Below, in pieces: positions 1 to 5,550 of a DNA stretch of 7,306 nt. How positions within the stretch are numbered: position 1 is the first letter of the stretch; each line of letters begins with the position of its first letter. Under the pieces are notes generated by a model, which was not told the origin of the DNA, searched no databases, and saw nothing but the letters and a program-made list of their open reading frames with translations. The translations under genes were made by a program, and so were the position numbers. Source of the stretch: SLJM01 sp964415785. GTDB lineage: Bacteria > Myxococcota_A > Bradymonadia > Bradymonadales > Bradymonadaceae. The stretch is taken from NCBI GenBank assembly GCA_964415785.1, contig CAYQBU010000193.1, forward strand, positions 1 to 7,306, read 5' to 3'.

Positions 1-2
1 CC

Positions 3-1061
3 TCGGAGCTCGCCGCTCACGACGCCACAGACGAACTCCCCTTTGCCGACCTTGAGGCCCCCCGATCGTGCTCCGACGACGACCCCTGCCACGACGGCAT
101 GACCTGCGACGACGGCCAATGCCAACTCCAGGACTGCTCCAGCAACGACGACTGCCCCGGCCTCTCCACTTGCCACCCCGACCAACAGCAATGCCTTTTG
201 CCGATTCCCCTCGTCATCTCCCCCTACCTCCTCGAGGTCTATAACGGCAGCATCCACACCGCCCTCGGCGACGCCCAGGGCCTGCCCGCCGACCTCCCCA
301 GGCTCACCGAGGACATGCTCGTGGGCTTTGAATTCGACATCGTCTTCGGCCAGAGCTTCGTCGGCCCAGGGGGCGGCGGCGACAGCCTCCGTCGCCGCGC
401 CCGCATCGTCGGCTTCTCCGACCGCGCCATCCAACTTGGCGCCACCATGCCCATCGCCTACGTGGAGCGCCTCAACGAGCGCTTCGCCGGCGACGAGGCC
501 GCCGAAATTTACCACTCCATCCTCGTCGAGACCGACCGCAACGAAGACGTCGCCCCCGTCGCCCGCTACATCACCGATGACATGGGCCTGGAACTCTCCG
601 ATCGCCACCAACAGGCCGAACGGGCGGGCCTGCTCATCCTGCTATTGACCCTCCTATTCAACCTCATCGCCCTCATCATCCTCGTCGTCGCCGCCCTCAA
701 TATCACCCACACCTTCTCCATGATGGTCATGAAGCGACGCGACGAACTGGGCCTGATGCGCGCCCTGGGCGCCACCCGCAAAAAGATCGCCCTCCTCGTC
801 GTCGGCGAAGCCACCATCGTCGGCGCCCTCGCCGGAGTCGCCGCCACCCTCCTGGCCTACTCCGCCACCCGCGGCATCGATCTGGTCTTCGACCGCTACA
901 TCGGCGACTTCCCCTTCAAACCGGACACCCTCTTTGCCTGGTCTCCCTGGATGGTCGCCCTCGGCATCGCCGTCGCCATCCTCTTTTGCCTCCTCGGCGC
1001 CTTCCTCCCCGCCCGCCGCGCCAGCGCCGTCGACCCCGCCGACGCCCTCACCGGCCGCTGA
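3..1061 (+). CDS. ABC transporter permease, MacB/LolC (FtsX-like) type, 5'-partial
   Basis: This is the inner-membrane subunit of a MacB/LolCE-like ABC transporter. The frame is open from the window edge, so the start lies upstream and about 352 C-terminal residues are visible. Order: a Cys-rich stretch (nt 69-194), the end of an extracytoplasmic MacB_PCD-like domain ('PLVISPYLLEVYN', 'FGQSF'), then the FtsX domain. The FtsX domain has three hydrophobic helices (about nt 625-702, 787-861 and 943-1008). After the first helix comes the cytoplasmic signature 'MKRRDELGLMRALGATRKK', which in this family couples to the ATPase. The C-terminus 'LPARRASAVDPADAL' is the usual MacB-type ending. The ATPase partner and the substrate (lipoprotein, peptide, drug or other) are not visible. 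Codons are strongly C-ending. It is convergent with the GH15 gene, with only 3 bp between the stop codons. The family assignment is secure but the substrate is unknown. Confidence 0.88.
   Translation, partial: SELAAHDATDELPFADLEAPRSCSDDDPCHDGMTCDDGQCQLQDCSSNDDCPGLSTCHPDQQQCLLPIPLVISPYLLEVYNGSIHTALGDAQGLPADLPRLTEDMLVGFEFDIVFGQSFVGPGGGGDSLRRRARIVGFSDRAIQLGATMPIAYVERLNERFAGDEAAEIYHSILVETDRNEDVAPVARYITDDMGLELSDRHQQAERAGLLILLLTLLFNLIALIILVVAALNITHTFSMMVMKRRDELGLMRALGATRKKIALLVVGEATIVGALAGVAATLLAYSATRGIDLVFDRYIGDFPFKPDTLFAWSPWMVALGIAVAILFCLLGAFLPARRASAVDPADALTGR
69..194 (+). repeat. Tandem four-cysteine repeat encoded in the permease
   Basis: Two successive units each carry four cysteines. Unit 1 has Cys codons at nt 69, 87, 105 and 120 (spacing C-x5-C-x5-C-x4-C). 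Unit 2 has them at nt 135, 153, 171 and 192 (C-x5-C-x5-C-x6-C). Both units are rich in Asp, Gln and Ser. The matching spacing points to an internal duplication at protein level, and eight cysteines could form up to four disulfides. Such modules are usually secreted or extracytoplasmic, which fits a site in the periplasmic loop of the permease. Repeats may continue upstream of the window. Confidence 0.75.
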
Positions 1062-1064
1062 GGC

Positions 1065-2969
1065 TTATTCCTCCTCCGATCCACCCATCCCCATAAGAGA
1101 AGAGACGGGGATCTCGCGCCCCTTTTTCGCCGCCAGATAGAGGGTGGAGTTGATGGCCCCCAGATGGGAGTAAGCCTGGGGAAAATTGCCCAGAAACTCG
1201 CCGGAAAAGGGATCGATCTGTTCGGCGAATAGTCCCAGATGATTGGCGCGGTCCATCAGACCATCATAGATGCGCTGCGCTTCCTCGAGGCGATCGCTGA
1301 GCGTCAGGGCGTCGACGAGCCAGAAGGTGCAGAGGACAAACGCCCCTTCTTCACCGGCCAATCCGTCGGGGCCCCGATATCGGTAGACCAGATCGTTGAC
1401 CGTCAGTCGCTCCAGACTGCGATCGATCGTGCCCTGGACCCGGGGATCCTCGGCCGGCAAAAACTCCATCAACGGCAGCAGGAGATTCGCCGCGTCCAAT
1501 CGGCCCTGGTAGTCGCCCAGGCGCTGGACAAAACTCCCGATCTCATCGTCGAACCCGTGCTCAAAGATCTGTTCCTTGAGCTGTTCTTTCACCTCTCGCC
1601 AGTGATCGCGGTTGCCCTCCAGAAACCCCTTCTTGCTCAGCCAGCACGCGCGATGCAGCGCCACCCAGGTCATGACCTTGGAGTAGACGAAATGGAAGGG
1701 CCCGTTTTGCATCTCCCAGATGCTGAAATCCGGGTGATGCCAGGCCTGAGTGGCCTCTTCGGCGACATGACTCAAAAAGTCTCCATAGTCGGCTTCAAAG
1801 CTCTCGCTGCGATGAACTCGCTCGTAGACGGCGTTGAGCACCTCTCCGTAGACGTCGAGTTGAAGCTGGGCGGCGGCGTCATTTCCAATGCGCACCGGTG
1901 AGGACTGCCGATATCCCTCCAGGTGGTCCAGGGTGCGCTCCTTTAACTCCGTCTCCGATCGCAGGGCATAGAGAATCTGTAGCCCCTCCGGGCGCTTGCT
2001 CCCCGATTGGCAGGCGACCTCTTCGGCCCAGCGCAAAAAGGCGTCGGCTTCCTCATGATGGTCGAGGGCGAAGAAGGCCTGCGCGATCTGAGCGGCGTCG
2101 CGAATCCAGGTGAAGCGATAGTCCCAGTTGCGGGGCCCGCCGATGGTCTCCGGCAGCGAGGTCGTCGGCGCTGCCGCCAGCGCTCCCGAACCCGGTTGCG
2201 TCATGAGCTTGAGCACCAACTCCGAGCGAAGGACCATATCGGCTCGCTCCCCGGCCCAGGGCCTCTCCAGACCGGTCTCCTCGTGATGCAGCCAGCTTCG
2301 CCAGGCCTGAGCGCTCTGCTCCAGAAGCTCCCCGGCCCCCTGGTCCGGCAATTGGGGCTCCTCTTGATTCCAGACCGTCGCCAATAGCCGCTCCTCGCCG
2401 GCGCCAAGCGACAACCGGTCGACCACGGCCGGACCATCGGCACTGTCCATGATCTGCGGATCGTCGAGGCCGGCAAGGGCCAGCGGACACTCCCCGCCCA
2501 GGGCGACCACACCGCCGGCGCGGCGGCCGATAAAGGTGTCCGCCCGGGCATAGTCGTGGCGTGGCGCCCAGGTGATGTCGACCTCGACCCGTCCTTCCAC
2601 ACAGCGCAGGAGGCGATAGAGTTGCGAGCCACAGGGATTCCCCACTTTCCGGTCGATGGCCGCTCCCGCCGGCATGAAATCGACCACTTCCAGACGGCCC
2701 CGGGGCGTCTCAAAGGTGGTGACCAATATATTGGTGGCCTCCAGATAATGCTGCGATGTGCTCTCGAATCCGTCGGCACAGACCTGAAAATAGCCCCCTC
2801 CTTCGGCGTCGAGCAACGCCGCAAATACCGACGGGCTGTCCATGGCGGGCAGACAACACCAGTCGATGCTGCCATCGAGGCGAACCAGGGCCACCGAGGC
2901 CGTATTGCCCACAATCCCGTAGTCCTCGATGGGCCGATACGCCGGTCTTCGCTGAGGTCGATGATTCAT
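1065..2969 (-). CDS. Glycoside hydrolase family 15 protein (glucoamylase/trehalase-like)
   Basis: This is a predicted inverting alpha-glucosidase of the bacterial GH15 group, whose characterised members cleave glucose from alpha-glucans (glucoamylase) or split trehalose. The 634-residue length is typical. The N-terminal domain shows 'IEDYGIVGN' (14-22) and 'LDGSIDWCCLP' (31-41). The (alpha/alpha)6 barrel shows 'NWDYRFTWIRDAAQ' (281-294), 'WEMQNGPFHFVYSKVM' (418-433, with E419 the likely general acid), 'GEEGAF' (539-544), and 'FAEQIDPFSGEFLGNFPQAYSHLG' in two parts (581-604, with E583 the likely general base). There is no signal peptide, so it should act in the cytoplasm on a small or imported alpha-glucoside. 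The start is ATG with GGAG 8 nt upstream (plus-strand 2978-2981). This ATG overlaps the stop of the LLM oxidoreductase gene as ATGA, implying translational coupling. It is the last gene of the three-gene leftward unit. Trehalase and glucoamylase activity cannot be told apart by eye. Confidence 0.93.
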   Translation of the reverse strand: MNHRPQRRPAYRPIEDYGIVGNTASVALVRLDGSIDWCCLPAMDSPSVFAALLDAEGGGYFQVCADGFESTSQHYLEATNILVTTFETPRGRLEVVDFMPAGAAIDRKVGNPCGSQLYRLLRCVEGRVEVDITWAPRHDYARADTFIGRRAGGVVALGGECPLALAGLDDPQIMDSADGPAVVDRLSLGAGEERLLATVWNQEEPQLPDQGAGELLEQSAQAWRSWLHHEETGLERPWAGERADMVLRSELVLKLMTQPGSGALAAAPTTSLPETIGGPRNWDYRFTWIRDAAQIAQAFFALDHHEEADAFLRWAEEVACQSGSKRPEGLQILYALRSETELKERTLDHLEGYRQSSPVRIGNDAAAQLQLDVYGEVLNAVYERVHRSESFEADYGDFLSHVAEEATQAWHHPDFSIWEMQNGPFHFVYSKVMTWVALHRACWLSKKGFLEGNRDHWREVKEQLKEQIFEHGFDDEIGSFVQRLGDYQGRLDAANLLLPLMEFLPAEDPRVQGTIDRSLERLTVNDLVYRYRGPDGLAGEEGAFVLCTFWLVDALTLSDRLEEAQRIYDGLMDRANHLGLFAEQIDPFSGEFLGNFPQAYSHLGAINSTLYLAAKKGREIPVSSLMGMGGSEEE

Positions 2970-3928
2970 CTTATGAGCTCCGGTAGCACGGCTTCACCAA
3001 AGGCGGCGATAAACTCGCCCTGATTGGGCCCCACGTTGTGAAGAAAAATGGCGTCGAATCCCAGATCGGCATAGGCGCCGATCCACTCCAGGTGCTGCTC
3101 CAGACTCGACGAGCAGCGCACCGGGCCCTGCATCTGCTCCGGCGTAACCAACTCCGCGGCCGCCTCGAAACTCTTCGGCGAGGGAAGCTCGGCGAGAACG
3201 GAGCTGGCAAAGATATTGGTGCCCCACTGCTCATGCGCATTTTGCAGCGCCTTCTGATCGCTGTCGGCATAGGAAACCTGCATCTGGAGGTAGAGCTCTT
3301 TGTCTTTCCCCCCGTGGTCGCGAAAAGCGCTCACCAGCTCCTTCATCTCCTCCAGAGGGTGGGCGACCGTGATCAGGCCATCGGCCCAGTCGGCGGCCCA
3401 TCGGGCGGTCTTCGCCGTGACCGCCGCCGCAAACCCCCGGGGCGCCTTGTCCGGTCGGGTGTGCAAGGTGGCCTCCACCACATCGACGAGCCCGTGGTGG
3501 GTCACCCTTTCGCCCGCCCACAGAGCGTCGATGATCTCGACGCACTCCCGAAGGCGTCGATTGCGCTCTTCTTTCGAGGGCCAGCGCTCGCCCGTGATCG
3601 ATTCATTGAGGGCCTGTCCACTGCCAAAGGCCGCCCAGATCCGCTCCGGGAACAGCTCGCCCAGCGTCGCGATCGCCTGGGCGACCACCGCCGGGTGCTG
3701 GCGATAGCCCGGCGTGCACACCAGCCCCATGGGCAGGGATGTGGCCTGCAAGGCCGCCCCCAACCAGGCAAAGGAATAGCCGCTCTCTCCCTGAGCCCCA
3801 CTCCAGGGGTTGAAGTGATCCGAGCACATCGCGGCCTCAAACCCCGCCCCCTCCGCGAGCTGGACCCAGTCTAGGAGGGCACTCGGTGGAAATTGTTCAT
3901 GTGAAGCGTGATAACCCAATACGGTCAT
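2966..3928 (-). CDS. LLM-class flavin oxidoreductase (luciferase-like; TIGR03885-like, probably FMN)
   Basis: This 320-residue TIM-barrel oxidoreductase belongs to the luciferase-like/F420-dependent dehydrogenase superfamily. Visible signatures are 'MTVLGYHASHEQF' at the N-terminus, 'SDHFNPW' (36-42, as in F420-dependent glucose-6-phosphate dehydrogenase relatives), 'IWAAFGSGQALNE' (97-109), 'RRLRECVEIIDALW' (124-137) and the C-terminal 'YADLGFDAIFLHNVGPNQ' (286-303). The 'GYHASHEQF' start resembles the subfamily annotated as a probable non-F420 flavin (FMN) oxidoreductase, TIGR03885. That placement is from memory of the family, and the cofactor and substrate remain inferred. The frame extends upstream to a TTG at 3979, but the ATG at 3928 is chosen because GGGGAG lies 6 nt before it and the family N-terminus begins there. 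It lies 47 bp after the ASRT gene and overlaps the GH15 start by 4 nt, so it is probably co-transcribed with both. Confidence 0.88.
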   Translation of the reverse strand: MTVLGYHASHEQFPPSALLDWVQLAEGAGFEAAMCSDHFNPWSGAQGESGYSFAWLGAALQATSLPMGLVCTPGYRQHPAVVAQAIATLGELFPERIWAAFGSGQALNESITGERWPSKEERNRRLRECVEIIDALWAGERVTHHGLVDVVEATLHTRPDKAPRGFAAAVTAKTARWAADWADGLITVAHPLEEMKELVSAFRDHGGKDKELYLQMQVSYADSDQKALQNAHEQWGTNIFASSVLAELPSPKSFEAAAELVTPEQMQGPVRCSSSLEQHLEWIGAYADLGFDAIFLHNVGPNQGEFIAAFGEAVLPELIR

Positions 3929-3934
3929 GGCGCA

Positions 3935-3940
3935 CTCCCC
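3935..3940 (-). promoter_or_regulatory. Ribosome binding site deciding the LLM oxidoreductase start
   Basis: On the minus strand this reads GGGGAG, 6 nt before the ATG at 3928. The longer frame starting at TTG 3979 would have to begin almost on the stop codon of the upstream ASRT gene and would add 17 residues unlike the family N-terminus, so the shorter start is preferred. Confidence 0.75.
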
Positions 3941-3975
3941 TATTCGCTGAAGTGATGAGCGTTGGCGTTCACCGA

Positions 3976-4353
3976 TCAATCGCTCCCAAAGGCCATGGCC
4001 GACATCAGGGCGTTCTCCGCCTGGCGCGAGTCCAGACGCGAGTGCTGAACGACGACGGGCACGTCGGATTCGATGACGCTGGCGTAATCCGTGCCCCGTT
4101 GAATCGGCTCCGGATCGTCGAGATCGTTGAACCGCACATGACGGGTCCGCTGTGGCCCCACCTCGAGTTCGAAGGGACCGATGGGAGCGCGATCGGCGAA
4201 GTAGACGGTGATCCGGATCGTTGCCTCCCGCGACGAGGTGTTGAGAATACAGACCGTCTCGTGGCTCTCCATTTGCGGCTCCGGGCCGTGGCTACTCTCC
4301 GGAATATATCCCTCGGCGATGGCCCAGACTCGATGACCGATTGCGTTCGTCAT
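3976..4353 (-). CDS. ASRT-family protein (sensory rhodopsin transducer-like), canonical copy
   Basis: This 125-residue soluble protein is recognised as a member of the Anabaena sensory rhodopsin transducer family (Pfam sensory rhodopsin transducer, formerly a DUF). These are small beta-sandwich proteins, and the Anabaena protein is a tetramer. Conserved blocks are 'WAIAEGYIP' (10-18), 'GPEPQMESHETVCILNT' (23-39), 'ITVYFADRAPIGPF' (48-61), 'RHVRFNDLDDPEPI' (71-84) and 'VVVQHSRLDSRQAENAL' (100-116). It closely follows the remembered Anabaena sequence, including Q103, H104, R106, D108 and R110. No opsin gene is nearby. In rhodopsin-less bacteria the family has been proposed to bind sugars and regulate sugar operons, which suits this setting ahead of an LLM oxidoreductase and GH15. 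The start is ATG with GGAG 7 nt upstream. It is the first gene of the leftward unit and is driven from the divergent intergenic region. Confidence 0.92.
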   Translation of the reverse strand: MTNAIGHRVWAIAEGYIPESSHGPEPQMESHETVCILNTSSREATIRITVYFADRAPIGPFELEVGPQRTRHVRFNDLDDPEPIQRGTDYASVIESDVPVVVQHSRLDSRQAENALMSAMAFGSD

Positions 4354-4446
4354 GGCAGCACTCCGTCGACATCAGTGAAGGGATTTGTGCTCGTCTCCGT
4401 ATCCTCCCGTGGTGGAATAGAAGCTAGACAATTCGCCGCGATCACC

Positions 4447-4458
4447 TAATCCGGATTA
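4447..4458. promoter_or_regulatory. Perfect 12-bp palindrome, candidate operator
   Basis: TAATCCGGATTA is its own reverse complement. It is flanked by direct copies of GATCAC at 4440-4445 and 4461-4466. It lies midway in the divergent spacer, 28 bp before the transporter GTG and about 94 bp before the ASRT ATG. This is where one dimeric regulator could control both arms. Which regulator binds is unknown, since no DNA-binding protein is encoded in the window. Confidence 0.4.
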
Positions 4459-4471
4459 TTGATCACTATTC

Positions 4472-4479
4472 AGGGGAGG
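4472..4479 (+). promoter_or_regulatory. Ribosome binding site deciding the AEC transporter GTG start
   Basis: AGGGGAGG lies 6 nt before GTG 4486. The frame extends back to a TTG at 4459, but that start has no Shine-Dalgarno sequence, and this strong site would then fall inside the coding region. GTG is therefore preferred. Confidence 0.8.
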
Positions 4480-4485
4480 CATCTC

Positions 4486-5418
4486 GTGCTGCAGGCCACA
4501 GAGTCACTGCTTCCGATCATCCTCCTCGTCGGTCTCGGGGCCCTGCTATTCAAGGTGGAGTTCATCACCCCCGAGATTCGCCAGGGCATGGACAAATTCA
4601 CCTACTGGATCGCCCTGCCCAGTCTCTTCATCCACCAACTGGCGGCCACCGACTTCCAGGGACTCGAAACGGGGGGACTATTGCTCGTCCTCGCCGTCGC
4701 CACCGTCGCCTCCGCGCTGGTCGCCACCGTGATCGCCCTGGTCGTGGGCCTGGACTCCCGCCAAAACGGGGTCTTCGTTCAAGTCGGTTTTCGCGGCAAT
4801 ATGGCCTTTGTCGGGTTGCCGCTGATCATCTTCGCCGTGGGCAATGGCGTCGGCAGCGACGAGCTGGTGGCGGCGGCGCTGATCGCACTGGCGGCGATGG
4901 TCCCTCTCAATAACCTGATCTCCGTGATGGCCCTGGTCATGGCCCGGCACGGGATCAGTTGGTCCGTCCTGGGACGTCTGACCCGACAAGTCCTCCTCAA
5001 TCCGCTGATCCTCTCCGCCGTCCTGGGGAGCCTTCTGGGCTGGTTTGAGCTTCGATTGCCGGTCATGATCGACCGCCCCTTTGAATTGCTGGGGCAGACG
5101 GCGCTGGCCCTGGCGCTGGTCAGCCTCGGCGGCGCCCTTCTCGAATTGGAGATGCGCGGGCGCATCGGCCTGGCGACGGCGGCGGCGGGCTTTAAAGTGA
5201 CGGCCCTGCCCCTGATCACCTTTGGGTTTGCCCTGTGGTGGGGGCTTCCGGCCGAGCAGGTCTTTGTCGTGATGGTCTTCGCCACCTGCCCGTCGGCGAC
5301 GGCCTCCTATATTTTGACCACTCAGATCGGGGGCGACGACGCGCTGGCGGCGGCGACGATTGTCATCAGCACCTTCCTGTCGCTTCCCGCTCTGGCGGCG
5401 GTCTTGATCCTCTTTTAG
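4486..5418 (+). CDS. AEC family (auxin efflux carrier-like) transporter
   Basis: This 310-residue integral inner-membrane carrier belongs to the AEC/Mem_trans family, whose bacterial members move organic acids such as malate and malonate, among other anions. Hydrophobic helices run throughout, consistent with about ten membrane spans. Family-typical blocks are 'WIALPSLFIHQLA' (41-53), 'RGNMAFVGLPL' (103-113) with its conserved Asn, 'LLNPLILSAVLGSLLG' in the middle, 'ALALVSLGGALLE', and the C-terminal 'FATCPSATASYILTTQIGG' followed by a final helix. The length is normal. GTG is chosen as start because of the strong AGGGGAGG. It is first in the rightward arm, 132 bp before the lactone oxidase, which suggests it carries the substrate or the acid product of the sugar-oxidising enzymes. 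That is inference. It uses more G-ending codons than the ABC permease. Confidence 0.92.
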   Translation: MLQATESLLPIILLVGLGALLFKVEFITPEIRQGMDKFTYWIALPSLFIHQLAATDFQGLETGGLLLVLAVATVASALVATVIALVVGLDSRQNGVFVQVGFRGNMAFVGLPLIIFAVGNGVGSDELVAAALIALAAMVPLNNLISVMALVMARHGISWSVLGRLTRQVLLNPLILSAVLGSLLGWFELRLPVMIDRPFELLGQTALALALVSLGGALLELEMRGRIGLATAAAGFKVTALPLITFGFALWWGLPAEQVFVVMVFATCPSATASYILTTQIGGDDALAAATIVISTFLSLPALAAVLILF

Positions 5419-5550
5419 CGCCGGGTTTTCATTGGCGGATCCCAAAATCGACTTAGGTTTACTCTTTCGCCGCGTTTTGGAGTGCCGTCGAGGATGCGCA
5501 GATCCCGTTCCATGCAGCCGTCACATTTCGAGCCAACAGGTGGGGAGACG
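5419..5550 (+). promoter_or_regulatory. Spacer upstream of the lactone oxidase, possible internal promoter
   Basis: This 132-bp gap is unusually long for genes otherwise packed head to tail. It contains the AT-richest stretch of this arm (5438-5467). A weak promoter candidate is TTGGCG (5432-5437), 16 nt, then TAGGTT (5454-5459). CCAAAA (5442-5447) and TTTTGG (5475-5480) form a 6-bp inverted repeat too far apart for a good hairpin. There is no clear terminator after the transporter. Whether the oxidase has its own promoter is undecided. Confidence 0.3.
5538..5547 (+). promoter_or_regulatory. Ribosome binding site deciding the lactone oxidase start
   Basis: AGGTGGGGAG immediately precedes ATG 5551. 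In-frame ATGs at 5482 and 5512 would add 23 or 13 residues lacking family similarity and have no comparable purine-rich site, so 5551 is taken as the start. Confidence 0.75.

Larger units (their letters stand above)
4354..4485. promoter_or_regulatory. Divergent promoter region between the two arms
   Basis: These 132 bp separate the start of the leftward ASRT gene from the GTG start of the rightward transporter gene, so promoters for both arms should lie here. The region is AT-richer than its flanks in 4418-4470. A weak rightward sigma70-like candidate is TAGACA (4425-4430), 16 nt, then TAATCC (4447-4452). Its -10 box is poor and would lie inside the palindrome. No convincing leftward promoter was identified. 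The symmetric element at 4447-4458 is the best regulator-site candidate. Confidence 0.55.

Noticed and set aside
1055..1075. Possible bidirectional terminator between the convergent permease and GH15 genes
   Set aside because: Only 3 bp separate the stop codons, and no stem with a T-run is visible around them.
1239..1901. 220-codon plus-strand frame opposite GH15
   Set aside because: It is an antisense shadow. The GH15 catalytic motifs lie on the minus strand without interruption.
3038..3874. 278-codon plus-strand frame opposite the LLM oxidoreductase
   Set aside because: It is Arg/Leu-rich antisense translation with no recognisable domain. The minus-strand gene is clearly the real one.
4432..4440. 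TTCGCCGCG shared by the divergent spacer (4432-4440) and the spacer before the lactone oxidase (5466-5474)
   Set aside because: It is a nine-base GC-rich match with no symmetry and is expected fairly often by chance in this composition, so it is not convincing as a common operator.
5419..5440. Short CGCC...GGCG hairpin after the AEC stop as a terminator
   Set aside because: The stem is only 4-5 bp with a long loop and no downstream T-tract, too weak to call.
4678..5445. Long open frame (255 codons) on the minus strand opposite the AEC transporter
   Set aside because: The translation is a low-complexity mix of Gln, Arg, Asp and Gly that mirrors the hydrophobic codons of the real gene. It has no family signature.
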